NCBI GenBank assembly: GCA_029432815.1 | Contig: JAROBA010000005.1 | Coordinates: 1-64,000, forward strand | DNA from: Pontiellaceae bacterium B1224 | Lineage (GTDB): Bacteria; Verrucomicrobiota; Kiritimatiellia; Kiritimatiellales; Pontiellaceae | DNA length: 64,000 nt | Reading direction: 5' to 3' | Shown here: positions 42,800-52,513 of the stretch, piece by piece | Layout of the letters: every line of letters begins with the position of its first letter | How positions within the stretch are numbered: position 1 is the first letter of the stretch | Made by a program: the position numbers and the translations under genes | Notes under the pieces: model-generated | What the model was told of the DNA's origin: nothing | The model's input: the letters and a program-made list of their open reading frames with translations, nothing else | The model's database searches: none

Positions 42800-44131
42800 A
42801 TGAAGAACGCTATGAAATTACAAATCCTGAGTTTACTGGCATGGCTAACCACGAGCGCACTGGCCATCTCCCAAACCACTGTCACCTCCCCCGCAGACCT
42901 GCTGCCGTATTTGGATGACGATAACGTTCATGTAAAACTGGCGCCGGGCACCTATTCGGTCAGCGCGGAAGATGTTGAAAAAGGAACCTACAGCAACCCC
43001 CTTTTTAAGTTTACGGGCAGCAACAGCACGTTTGATTTCACCGGCGTAACGATCAACTTTTCGACTGACCTGATGCGTGCGTTCGGTAAAGAGGACGTTC
43101 ATCAGATCCGAATCGAGGGCAATAAAAACATTCTTAAGAATCTGACGATGGTAGATGTGGGCACCCGAACCGACCGCCCGACGTGGCGTGCGACCAATCT
43201 GGTGATGGACGGATCGCATAACCGGGTGGAAGGTTTTCACATGACGGTTAAAGGATCCTGGCCCTATGGCTACGGCGATGCGTTCGGTAAAGGCAGAACG
43301 CATGTTATTGCGCACTTTAAACATTGTGGACTGCTGATCCGCGGCGAGTCGAATCACGTTAAGGACTGCACGATGATCCATCAGGCCTATGGCCACGGCA
43401 TCTACATGCAGGCGGCTAATAACCCGATTATTGAAGGATGTTACGTCGAAGGTGAGATCCGAAAAACGGATGATATGCTGGCGGAAAAAGGAACCGGATC
43501 GCCAGCCGACGAAGTTGATTTTAAGACCGTCTGGGGTGGCCGCAAGCTGCAGCCCGGCTTTATGAAAAGCCTTCAGGAAGAAGGCATTCGCGCATACAAT
43601 GGCGGCGATACGGTTATTGATGGAAAAACGTACGAACGAGGCACCTCAAACGTCACCGTACTGAATTGCACCATTAAACAGATGCGCGGCGGTGTCACCC
43701 TGACCCATGCAAAAGGAAAAAAATACGTCGAAGGTTGCACAGCAATCGGCTGCGAACGAGGGTATGCGATCGGCTCGGGAGATATTGTGGACTGCCGCGG
43801 CGATGCTTTATACGGTCCGGTCTTCGGGGTTGATTATAAATCCGACAGCAACATTACGGCCGATATCACCGTGCTGTCGAACGAGGGCGCTTTTAACGGC
43901 GATGGACTGCTGGCTAAGATTATTGGTAAAGATCACAACATCACATTTCGTTGCGACGCAACCAAGGTGGACCCATCGCTTCCCATCAGCATTGATGAAT
44001 CCAGCAATATTGAGATTCACAACCTGACCCTATATCCATTGAATCTTGGTTCGGACAGCTCCGGCACGACTGGCGAATCCCAAGGTAAGATCAAAAAACG
44101 AGGCTCCAACAACAAGGTGGAAAAAATATAA
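42800..44131 (+). CDS. Secreted right-handed parallel beta-helix protein
   Basis: A 443-aa exported protein from the start at 42800. A signal peptide (MKLQILSLLAWLTTSALA, about 5-22) is followed by a repetitive sequence with G-x-N, N-x-V and I-x-G-C turns, e.g. NNPIIEGCYVEGEI and SNVTVLNCTIKQMRGGVTLTHA. This is the pattern of a parallel beta-helix, as in pectate-lyase-like enzymes or C5-epimerases. No catalytic residues are clear. The gene is directly followed by a sulfatase (overlap of 1 bp) and a GH29 fucosidase, suggesting work on a sulfated, fucose-containing polysaccharide. Confidence 0.78.
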   Translation: MKNAMKLQILSLLAWLTTSALAISQTTVTSPADLLPYLDDDNVHVKLAPGTYSVSAEDVEKGTYSNPLFKFTGSNSTFDFTGVTINFSTDLMRAFGKEDVHQIRIEGNKNILKNLTMVDVGTRTDRPTWRATNLVMDGSHNRVEGFHMTVKGSWPYGYGDAFGKGRTHVIAHFKHCGLLIRGESNHVKDCTMIHQAYGHGIYMQAANNPIIEGCYVEGEIRKTDDMLAEKGTGSPADEVDFKTVWGGRKLQPGFMKSLQEEGIRAYNGGDTVIDGKTYERGTSNVTVLNCTIKQMRGGVTLTHAKGKKYVEGCTAIGCERGYAIGSGDIVDCRGDALYGPVFGVDYKSDSNITADITVLSNEGAFNGDGLLAKIIGKDHNITFRCDATKVDPSLPISIDESSNIEIHNLTLYPLNLGSDSSGTTGESQGKIKKRGSNNKVEKI

Positions 44132-45615
44132 TGAAAATCAATGTACTCAAACCAATAACCATCGCCGCCTGCTGTGTATTCACTTCCAATATTAATGCGG
44201 CCCCGACGAAGGCTTCCGGGCAGCTTCCGAACATTATTTATATTTTGGCCGATGATATGGGCTATGGAGATGTCAGTGCGCTCAATCCTGACTCGAAGAT
44301 ACAGACTCCGAATATTGATCGGCTCGCAAAAGATGGCATGCGTTTCACCGATGCTCATTCCGGGTCTTCCGTTTGTACACCCACACGATATGGCATTCTG
44401 ACCGGGCGCTATTGCTGGCGAACGCGATTGAAAAGTCAGGTTCTGTGGAACTACGACAACAGCTTAATGGATGCAGAACGACTCAACATCGCATCCTTTC
44501 TTAAGGACCAGGGATACAACACCGCCATGGTTGGAAAATGGCACCTCGGGATGGACTGGGTCAGCAAATCAAACCCGGATGAAATCACAAATAAAGAAGA
44601 GGACGTCGACTTCACCCAACCGTTCCGCAACGGCCCGGTTGATATGGGTTTTGACATGTTCTACGGCATCAATGCCTCACTCGATATGCCTCCTTATATC
44701 TTCCTCGAACAGGACATGGCCGTCACACAGCCAACGGGTAAGATTGGTAAAAAAGAATATGGCCGCGCTGGCATGGCCGACGAAAAATTGAGTGCGGATG
44801 ATTTCCTTCCGGCATTCACAGAAAAAGCGGTTTCCTACATTAAGTCGCAGGACAAAAATACACCCTTTTTTCTTTATTTCCCGCTGAATGCTCCGCATAC
44901 CCCGATTGCTCCATCTGAAGCTTTTCAGGGAAAGAGCAAGCTGGAGGGCAAGCTGGGTGAATATGCCGACTTCTGTATCGAAGTGGATGACACCGTGGGT
45001 CAGATTCTCAATGCGCTTAACGAAAAAGGGCTCAGCGAAAATACCATTGTAATTTTCACGGCCGACAATGGTTGCGCCTATTACATCGGGGTAAAAGAAT
45101 TCGAGGAGAGCGGTCATTACCCGAGTGCGATTTACAGAGGATACAAAGGCGGCACCTTCGATGGCGGTCATCGCGTACCTTTCCTAGTGCAATGGCCAGC
45201 TACCATTAAACCGGCCACCGAAAATAATCAACCGATCAGCCTGACCGATCTGCTGGCCACCTGCGCAGACATACTAGGTGCAGAACTGCCGAACGATGCC
45301 GGCGAAGACAGCTTGAGTTTTCTGACCGCTCTGCAGGGTGATTCCATTGATACTTCGAGACGGCCAGCCGTTGTACACCACGATTTCAACGGCGATTTTG
45401 CAATCCGCCAAGGCAAGTGGAAGCTGCTGATCAAAGCCAATGCCGGCCTGGGTTATAAGGAAAAGAAATTTACTCCGGGCGTGCATTTATATGATCTGGA
45501 AAAAGATCCCGGAGAAAACAGCAACGTCGCCGATCAGCATCCCGAAAAAGTCAAGGAACTCTCCGATCTCTTGGAGAAATATAAAAGCGAAGAATACAGC
45601 GTCAGCCGAGACTGA
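44131..45615 (+). CDS. Secreted sulfatase, formylglycine-dependent
   Basis: A 494-aa S1-type sulfatase that removes sulfate esters from carbohydrates. A signal peptide (about 1-24) is followed by DDMGYGDVS, a metal-binding start, then the Cys82-Thr-Pro-Thr-Arg86 motif (SSVCTPTRYGILTGRY) that is converted to formylglycine by a maturase. Metal residues lie in the ADNG region (FTADNGCAYY). The preceding gene overlaps its start (ATGA), so both are translated together. An arylsulfatase maturation enzyme is not in the window. Substrate is likely a sulfated fucan or galactan (inference from the neighbouring fucosidase). Confidence 0.92.
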   Translation: MKINVLKPITIAACCVFTSNINAAPTKASGQLPNIIYILADDMGYGDVSALNPDSKIQTPNIDRLAKDGMRFTDAHSGSSVCTPTRYGILTGRYCWRTRLKSQVLWNYDNSLMDAERLNIASFLKDQGYNTAMVGKWHLGMDWVSKSNPDEITNKEEDVDFTQPFRNGPVDMGFDMFYGINASLDMPPYIFLEQDMAVTQPTGKIGKKEYGRAGMADEKLSADDFLPAFTEKAVSYIKSQDKNTPFFLYFPLNAPHTPIAPSEAFQGKSKLEGKLGEYADFCIEVDDTVGQILNALNEKGLSENTIVIFTADNGCAYYIGVKEFEESGHYPSAIYRGYKGGTFDGGHRVPFLVQWPATIKPATENNQPISLTDLLATCADILGAELPNDAGEDSLSFLTALQGDSIDTSRRPAVVHHDFNGDFAIRQGKWKLLIKANAGLGYKEKKFTPGVHLYDLEKDPGENSNVADQHPEKVKELSDLLEKYKSEEYSVSRD

Positions 45616-45652
45616 GCTAAGAGAATTGATTCAAAACAAAGGAGTTTAACCA

Positions 45653-47032
45653 ATGGCTTTTAAACGAATAATGATGACCGCACTCGCCAGTGTAATTTTA
45701 CTGCTCTCACATTCAACCTTCGGAGAATCCGCCGAGGAACGAGATGCGCGTATGGAATGGTGGCGCGAAGCCCGCTTCGGTCTATTTATTCACTGGGGCA
45801 TCTATGCCATCCCCGCAGGCGAATGGGAAGGAAAGCCAACGGTGAAAGGCGGCGCCGAGTGGATTCAAAGCAAAGATAAAATTCCTGCTGCGGAATACGC
45901 GCAACTTATTGATCAATTCAACCCCATTCAATATGACGCGGATGATTGGGTACAACTGGCCAAACAAGCCGGGATGCAATATATCGTGATCACCAGTAAG
46001 CATCACGACGGATTTTGCCTCTGGGATTCGGCGCAGACCGAATGGGATGTTGCTTCCACACCGTATAAAAAAGATCTGCTCAAACCGCTGGCCGAGGCGT
46101 GCCGGAAATATGGCATCAAACTTTGCTTCTACCACTCCATCATGGATTGGAAACATCCCGACTACGGCGTTAAAAAAGACTGGCGCGGCAATGCGGACAA
46201 TCCAACTCCCGACATGGATGTGTATACCACGTATATGAAAGCGCAGCTGAAAGAGCTGCTCTCGGAATACGGCGATATCGGCGTGCTTTGGTTCGATGGT
46301 GAATGGGAAGATGCATGGACGCACGAACGCGGCATCGATCTGGATGACTATCTGCGCGGCATCGATCCCTCGCTCATTATTAACAACCGGGTCGATAAAG
46401 GCCGACAGGGAATGAAAGGTATGAATAAAGACGGCAGTTTCCGCGGCGACTTTGGCACCCCCGAGCAGGAAATTCCGCACACCGGTTTCCCGGGCGTCGA
46501 TTGGGAATCCTGCATGACCATGAATAAGAGCTGGGGCTACAAAGTTTCGGATCAAAACTGGAAATCAACGGAAAAGCTGATTCGCAATCTGGTCGATATT
46601 GCTTCCAAAGGCGGGAACTATCTCTTGAATGTCGGCCCCACGGCGGAAGGTCTTATTCCGGCCCCCAGTGTCGAGCGCTTGCAAGCGATGGGAGCGTGGA
46701 TGAAGCCTAACGGCGAATCGATTTACGGCACAGTTGCCAGTCCCCTGCCCGAATTGAGCTGGGGCCGCTGCACTGTGAAAAACGAAGCACATTCCACCGT
46801 TTTCTATCTGCACGTTTTCCAATGGCCGGAAAATGAGAAAGTGACCGTTCCCGGGTTAAAAATCAATCCGACCGGCGCTGAAGCATCTCTTCTTGCCACC
46901 GGGAAATCGCTGAAATGGACCCCGGCCGAAGATCACCTTCAAATTGAAGTCGGCCCGCTTGCTCCTGACCCAATCGATAGCGTCATTAAGTTGACGGTTA
47001 AAGGGCCGTTTGAAATTAAGGGCACTCATTAG
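45653..47032 (+). CDS. Secreted GH29 alpha-L-fucosidase
   Basis: A 459-aa fucosidase of family GH29, which releases alpha-L-fucose with retention. A signal peptide (about 1-22) is followed by the FGLFIHWGIYAIPAGEW motif, SKHHDGFCLWDS, and the nucleophile Asp215 in LWFDGEWED. The downstream GNYLLNVGPTAEG motif is typical of GH29, and a small beta domain ends the protein. An AAAGGAG site supports the start. With the sulfatase it forms a sulfated-fucan cluster; no SusC/SusD pair is seen. Confidence 0.93.
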   Translation: MAFKRIMMTALASVILLLSHSTFGESAEERDARMEWWREARFGLFIHWGIYAIPAGEWEGKPTVKGGAEWIQSKDKIPAAEYAQLIDQFNPIQYDADDWVQLAKQAGMQYIVITSKHHDGFCLWDSAQTEWDVASTPYKKDLLKPLAEACRKYGIKLCFYHSIMDWKHPDYGVKKDWRGNADNPTPDMDVYTTYMKAQLKELLSEYGDIGVLWFDGEWEDAWTHERGIDLDDYLRGIDPSLIINNRVDKGRQGMKGMNKDGSFRGDFGTPEQEIPHTGFPGVDWESCMTMNKSWGYKVSDQNWKSTEKLIRNLVDIASKGGNYLLNVGPTAEGLIPAPSVERLQAMGAWMKPNGESIYGTVASPLPELSWGRCTVKNEAHSTVFYLHVFQWPENEKVTVPGLKINPTGAEASLLATGKSLKWTPAEDHLQIEVGPLAPDPIDSVIKLTVKGPFEIKGTH

Positions 47033-47158
47033 TGCAGCCAGCTAGATCCATTGCTTTTTGTTAGCAATTTATTAGGGGTCTCTCCGTTATTTCTTGTTTC
47101 ACTGCTTTGTCCGTCGCAGTTGACTTTCAGAGCAGCGTCATAAAGAGGGTAGATTTCT

Positions 47159-50100
47159 ATGATATTTAAGGTTCGCGTTTTTCTTATCTTGTTAACCATC
47201 GCGCTATTCGCGTGCCGCCAAGGCGTGGCCCAAACGATTCGTATCAGCGAAATCATGGCGGACAATGAAGATACGTTACTAGACATGAACGGTGAGGCAT
47301 CGGACTGGATCGAGCTATACAACACGACGGACGCACCGGTCAGTCTGTCAGGCTGGTATCTGACCGATGTCGCCACGAACCTTACCAAATGGAGTTTTCC
47401 CGCGACCGAGATCGCCGCCAATGGTTTCCTGATCATCTTCGCCTCCGGCAGCGATAATCAACCGGTCGCGGGCACAGAACTGCATGCCAATTTCAAGCTG
47501 AGTGCGTCGGGGGAATACATCGCGCTCACGCGGCCGGATGGAAGCACGATCGAGGACGCACATGATTTTCCTGCTCTTGCAGAAGACAGGTCATTCGGTT
47601 ACTCCTTTGAGAAAACCGGGGGTTCGGTGCTGCTGGATGCCGGCGCGTCCTGTGCCGCGCACGTACCCACCAGCGCGGCCGATGCCGCCGGATGGCAGGA
47701 GACGAGCTTTAGCGATGCCGCGTGGTTGCAAGGTGCCACCGGAGTGGGATATGAAAAACAGGGTTCGACTTTTGCCAGTCAGATCAATCTAGACGCCTCG
47801 TCAATGAGTGGAGTAAATGGCTCCATCTACATTCGCATTCCCTTTTCCCTGGACGATCCGGCATTCATCAGCGAGCTGAGTTTGAAGATGAAGTATGACG
47901 ACGCGTTCGTGGCGTATCTGAATGGGACGTTAGTTGCTAGCTCCTCAAACGCGGACCTGCCCCCTTCGTGGGACAGTCTTGCGACTGCGGCGCACGATAA
48001 TGACGCCGCTCTACTCTTTGAATCATTTGGGCTTTCAGCGCATATTGGAGCCTTGAACATGGGAGATAACATCCTGGCCATACACGGCATGAATGATAGT
48101 GTTGCCGGTGGCAGAAAGGATAGGACGGATTTGTTCATACTCCCTCGACTTGAAGCCAGCTATGCAGGCACCATCGAACCGGAAAGCGCTGGGCATTTGG
48201 ACTCTGCCACACCGGGATACGCTAACTCTGAAACCTATTATGAGGATTTTGTCGAAACCCCGATCACCACGCCCGAACGTGGATTTTACGACGCACCGTT
48301 TTCGGTCTCGGTATCGAACGTAACCGCGGGCGCAACGATTCGTTACACGATGGACGGTTCCGAACCGACCGAGGCAAGCACGGAATATACAGGCCCCGTC
48401 ACGATTTCGGGAACCACTTGTTTTCGCGTTGGCGGGTTTGTGGAGGGTTGGAAACCCTCTTATCCTCGGACCGACACATACATCTTCGTTGATGACGTGG
48501 TCACGCAACCGGAGTATGAAGAGAATATCGTTGGTGCCAACGCGACCAGCTCATCCGGTCAAAAAATGATTTATGGAATGGATCCGAATGTCGTTGGCAA
48601 AACCTATTATGACGCCTCGAACCAACTCGTGACCGTGCAGGACGCGCTGAAGGCCATACCCACAATTTCTATTACGACGGATCATGAAAATCTCTTCGAT
48701 CCATCCAAAGGTATCTATGTCAACGCCGCTGTTCGCTGGGAAGTTCCCGCTTCGATTGAGCTGATCAATCCCGATGCTTCCGAAGGGTTTGAGATTTACG
48801 CGGGATTGCGTATCCGCGGTGGATACAGCCGGCATGATAATTATCCCAAACACGCGTTTCGCCTCTTTTTTCGCGATGAGTACGGTACTGGAAAACTCAG
48901 ATACCCCATGTTCGAGGACGAAGGTGTCGATGAGTTTGACAAAATCGACCTTCGAACGGCGATGAACTATAACTGGGCAAAAGAGAATAATCCGTTGAAT
49001 ACGTTTCTGAGGGATGTTTTCGCACGGGATACTGCGTTGGATATGGGACAGGAAAATCCGCGCAGCCGATACTACCACCTCTATCTGAACGGACAGTACT
49101 GGGGACTCTACATGACCGAGGAACGTCCGGTCGCCACCTTTGGTGCCTCCTATTACGGGGGTGATAAAGACGATTACGACGCAATTAAGATTCAATCATG
49201 GACGGAGCCGGATGGATATTCTATCGAAGTCACGGATGGAACGCTCGATGCGTACGAGCGGTTATACAACGCGGCGATGGCAGGATTTACCAACAACGCA
49301 GACTACTTCGCGGTGCAAGGGCTCGATGCCAACGGAGAGACCGATACCACTCTGGAAAGACTTCTCGATGTCGAAAACATGATCGACTACCTGCTGGTCA
49401 TCTACTACACCGCCGCATCCGACAACTGCATCACCTCCTTCGCGGGCGGTTACGAAAAGCTCAACAACATGTACGCTATTTACAATCGGGCCAACCCGGA
49501 CGGATTTAAGTGGTTCCAGCACGATAGTGAGCACTCGCTCGACACCAACAAGAACCTTGATTTCACGGGCCCTTTCCCGCACGAAAACTTCACGTTATTC
49601 AAGTATTTCAACGCCATGACGCTTCATGAAAAGCTCTCTGTGAACGAAGAATATCGCCTTACGTTTGCCGACCGCGTCCATAAACATATGTTCAACGACG
49701 GGGCGCTGGTTCGAACCAATTGCGAAGCGCGACTCGACTGCCGTGCCGCCCAGATCGACCGCGCCATCGTTGCCAACGCCGCTCGCTGGGGCAACACCGA
49801 CCTTGACCGCGATACCTGGGTCGATGCGGTCGTCACCACCCGCCTCTTTTTTGCTCGTTCTGACGACCGATGCCTTGAAGTGATTGAATATCTCGATGAC
49901 GACGGATTGATTCCGTCCGTCAATCCGCCGGCACTGAGTCTTTTTTCCGGGCTCGTCGCGCAAGGAACACCAATCACGCTGAGCACCGCGTCAGGAACCA
50001 TCTATTTCACCACCGATGGAACCGATCCCAGGGCTGTTGGCGGTGCAATCAATGGAGCAGCCTATTCCGGGCCCATCGTCATATCCCGCCCAACTCATTT

Positions 50101-51928
50101 AAAAGCCCGTATTCTGTTCAATGGAGAATGGAGCGCACTAACCGAGGCCACCTACTGGACGACGGAGATTCCATTGGCCATCACGGAATTGATGTATCAT
50201 GCGCCCAATGGAAACCCGCATGACTTTATTGAAATCCGAAACAACTCAGGCGAGGCCGTATCACTGAAGGGATACAAACTCGACAATGCGATTGACTTCA
50301 AATTCAAAAATGCAGAGCAAACCAGTCTCGCGCCGGGCGAATATCTCGTGGCGGTGGACGACTACGCCGCATTCGACTCGACCTACCCTTTCAGCGATAT
50401 AAACATCGCGGGCGAGTTTAGTGGCGACCTTTCCAACGGCGGCGAAAAGGTCGATTTGGAATTTCGCGATCAGGATTTGATTTCATTCACGTATTCCGAC
50501 GCGCGCAACTGGCCGCAGGCCGCTGATGGAGCCGGACACTCGCTGGTTCCTGTCGACTCGGCAATGAATAATCAGGAGCGCGGCTCACTGGACTACGGCG
50601 GCAACTGGCGGGCGAGCACGTGTCTCGGAGGATCGCCCGGTGCGGCAGATCCGCAGCTTTATCCCACGGTTGTTTTGAATGAAATTTCGGCCCATACCGA
50701 TACGGGCCTGGCTCCCCCGTTTGATTCAAACGATAAAATTGAACTCTACAATACGTCCGATTCGCCTGTAACCCTCAGCGGCTGGTATTTGAGCGACTCG
50801 CTCGATGAGCCAACCAAATGGCTCATTCCCACCACGACGATTTCAGGCAACGGATTTATCGTCTTCGATGAATCCGATTTTCATGTTGATGGCATCAATG
50901 GCTTCGGTCTTAACAAAGCTGGCGAGCAGGTCATCCTTTCGGCGCCCGACCGCGTTGTCGACGCCGTTCGATTCAAAGGGCAGGAAAATGTGAATACCGG
51001 CGTCTCCTGGGGACGCTATCCCGACGGCACGGGCGACTGGCTTACCACGGTTCCAACCCTTGGAAATCCAAACGCACTCAAGGCGGCCACCGTTCGAATC
51101 AGCGAGCTGATGTATAACCCGATCCAGCCCGGAAACGACTACGAATACATCAAAATTGAAAATATCGGAACCGCATCACAGACCTTCCAAAATAATACCG
51201 GAACGTACCGCATTGACGGAGGCGTGGGATTCGACTTTCCTGCTGACACCACACTGCCCGCTGGCGAAACGCTTTGGATTCTATCCTTTAACCCAACCAA
51301 CACCGTCAAGCTAAACCTATTCTGTGGCGCTTACGGCTTAACAGCCGCCCAGGAAAACTTCCTCGGTGGATATTCCGGTTCGCTCTCCGACCGTGGCGAA
51401 CGCGTGGCACTCGAACGTCCGCAGGATTCCGACGATCCTGAAAACCCGCAGGACATTTCCTGGGTCGTCATCGATGAACTCTTTTATTTTGATCAAAGCC
51501 CTTGGCCAACCGGCGCCGATGCAACTGGAAATCCGTTGATTCGCACCGGCTTCTCCAGCTGGGGCGCTCCTTCGGCCACCGATACCGATGCTGACCGCAT
51601 GGACGATAGCTGGGAGATGGATCATTTCCAATCCCTGGAACAAGTTAATCCCGATTGGGATTTTGATGGCCAAAGCAATCTGGAGGAATACATCGCAGAC
51701 AGCGATCCCACCAACGCCTCCTCCATGTTCATTATAGAAGAGCTTCAAGTACCAACGCTGGGCTGGACGGCAAAAGTGGGGAGGACCTATTCCGTCTATT
51801 GGACCGATGACCTGAATCAGCCCTTCGTTCGGGTCGCGTCAGGCCTGACCTCGGGAACCTATACCGACTCAACCGCCGCAGATCGTGACGGCCCGAATTA
51901 CTACTATATCAACGTCGAAATAAAATGA
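47159..51928 (+). CDS. Giant exported lamin-tail/CotH/chitobiase-C protein
   Basis: A 1589-aa exported protein. A signal peptide (1-24) is followed by a lamin-tail domain (25-140; RISEIMADNED...WIELYNTTDAPVSLSGWYL), a beta-rich region (about 150-340), a chitobiase C-terminal-like domain near 375-445 (YTMDGSEPTEAS), a CotH-kinase-like domain at about 500-900 (IRGGYSRHDNYPKHAFRL, YLNGQYWGLYMTEER, HDSEHSL), a second chitobiase-type domain (IYFTTDGTDPRAVGG) and three further lamin-tail domains. The C-terminus has acidic DxDxDxx repeats (TDTDADRMDD, PDWDFDGQSNLEEY) like calcium-binding type 3 repeats. Probably surface-attached; no catalytic function is certain. Confidence 0.85.
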   Translation: MIFKVRVFLILLTIALFACRQGVAQTIRISEIMADNEDTLLDMNGEASDWIELYNTTDAPVSLSGWYLTDVATNLTKWSFPATEIAANGFLIIFASGSDNQPVAGTELHANFKLSASGEYIALTRPDGSTIEDAHDFPALAEDRSFGYSFEKTGGSVLLDAGASCAAHVPTSAADAAGWQETSFSDAAWLQGATGVGYEKQGSTFASQINLDASSMSGVNGSIYIRIPFSLDDPAFISELSLKMKYDDAFVAYLNGTLVASSSNADLPPSWDSLATAAHDNDAALLFESFGLSAHIGALNMGDNILAIHGMNDSVAGGRKDRTDLFILPRLEASYAGTIEPESAGHLDSATPGYANSETYYEDFVETPITTPERGFYDAPFSVSVSNVTAGATIRYTMDGSEPTEASTEYTGPVTISGTTCFRVGGFVEGWKPSYPRTDTYIFVDDVVTQPEYEENIVGANATSSSGQKMIYGMDPNVVGKTYYDASNQLVTVQDALKAIPTISITTDHENLFDPSKGIYVNAAVRWEVPASIELINPDASEGFEIYAGLRIRGGYSRHDNYPKHAFRLFFRDEYGTGKLRYPMFEDEGVDEFDKIDLRTAMNYNWAKENNPLNTFLRDVFARDTALDMGQENPRSRYYHLYLNGQYWGLYMTEERPVATFGASYYGGDKDDYDAIKIQSWTEPDGYSIEVTDGTLDAYERLYNAAMAGFTNNADYFAVQGLDANGETDTTLERLLDVENMIDYLLVIYYTAASDNCITSFAGGYEKLNNMYAIYNRANPDGFKWFQHDSEHSLDTNKNLDFTGPFPHENFTLFKYFNAMTLHEKLSVNEEYRLTFADRVHKHMFNDGALVRTNCEARLDCRAAQIDRAIVANAARWGNTDLDRDTWVDAVVTTRLFFARSDDRCLEVIEYLDDDGLIPSVNPPALSLFSGLVAQGTPITLSTASGTIYFTTDGTDPRAVGGAINGAAYSGPIVISRPTHLKARILFNGEWSALTEATYWTTEIPLAITELMYHAPNGNPHDFIEIRNNSGEAVSLKGYKLDNAIDFKFKNAEQTSLAPGEYLVAVDDYAAFDSTYPFSDINIAGEFSGDLSNGGEKVDLEFRDQDLISFTYSDARNWPQAADGAGHSLVPVDSAMNNQERGSLDYGGNWRASTCLGGSPGAADPQLYPTVVLNEISAHTDTGLAPPFDSNDKIELYNTSDSPVTLSGWYLSDSLDEPTKWLIPTTTISGNGFIVFDESDFHVDGINGFGLNKAGEQVILSAPDRVVDAVRFKGQENVNTGVSWGRYPDGTGDWLTTVPTLGNPNALKAATVRISELMYNPIQPGNDYEYIKIENIGTASQTFQNNTGTYRIDGGVGFDFPADTTLPAGETLWILSFNPTNTVKLNLFCGAYGLTAAQENFLGGYSGSLSDRGERVALERPQDSDDPENPQDISWVVIDELFYFDQSPWPTGADATGNPLIRTGFSSWGAPSATDTDADRMDDSWEMDHFQSLEQVNPDWDFDGQSNLEEYIADSDPTNASSMFIIEELQVPTLGWTAKVGRTYSVYWTDDLNQPFVRVASGLTSGTYTDSTAADRDGPNYYYINVEIK
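51051..51065. repeat. Perfect TTCCAANNNTTGGAA palindrome
   Basis: Perfect site, spacer CCC, in the giant gene. A one-mismatch copy follows in the same gene at 51626-51640 (read as Phe-Gln-Ser-Leu-Glu). Confidence 0.75.
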
Positions 51929-52062
51929 CCGGAACCAACAGACGCGACATATCCATATAAAGGTTGAAATAACTGAATCGATCCGGTCTAGGGAAATGGA
52001 GGAAAGGAATTATAAACAATGAACCCCAACGGGAGGACCTCCACCTTACAGGACACCTGCCC

Positions 52063-52422
52063 TTATTTGGAATCCCGCCGCCGAAGATTTTCCAACAGCG
52101 TTTCATCCAGACTGTCTGCCCGCCAGGCCGTGATCCAGCGCAAACGCAGCGGGCCGGCCACAATGGCAATCACGGAGGCGAGAACAAACGAAAGACCGAA
52201 CGCGATGAAGAAGCAGCTCCAACCATTGGAAGCCGCCATACGCGGGCCGGAGAACCCTGAAATCGTCAGACAGATCGTGGCAAGCCCCAACAACATTTGG
52301 GCACGCGTCTGGATCAGCGCAAAAGATTCCTTCACCGCCCCAAACAATTTGGCATAGTCATCGCCCCCATAAATTTCCTTCATGAACGCCAGTTCCTCTT
52401 CGGGCTTTAACTTTCTCAACAT
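52063..52422 (-). CDS. Small membrane protein, unknown function
   Basis: A 119-aa protein with two hydrophobic segments (about 42-60 and 68-90) between charged ends; the N-terminus (KLKPEEELAFMKEIYGG) is amphipathic. No family is recognised. It is on the minus strand, ending 134 bp after the convergent giant gene. The 52217-52231 palindrome (one mismatch) lies inside it. Confidence 0.55.
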   Translation of the reverse strand: MLRKLKPEEELAFMKEIYGGDDYAKLFGAVKESFALIQTRAQMLLGLATICLTISGFSGPRMAASNGWSCFFIAFGLSFVLASVIAIVAGPLRLRWITAWRADSLDETLLENLRRRDSK

Positions 52423-52437
52423 CGCTTCGCTCCAAAT

Positions 52438-52509
52438 GTAGGACAGGCTTCCAGCCTGTCTATCCGTGCTGGGCCGATTCAGTACAAACAGGCTGGAAGC
52501 CTGTCCTAC
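52438..52509. repeat. Perfect 22-bp inverted repeat, intergenic REP-like element
   Basis: Perfect 22-bp arms (52438-52459 and 52488-52509) begin GTAGGACAGGCTTCC and are themselves nearly palindromic: ACAGGCT-TCC-AGCCTGT. It fills the gap between the membrane protein and the SDR gene. A related, less perfect copy lies at 63890-63963. Confidence 0.8.
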
Positions 52510-52513
52510 TTTA

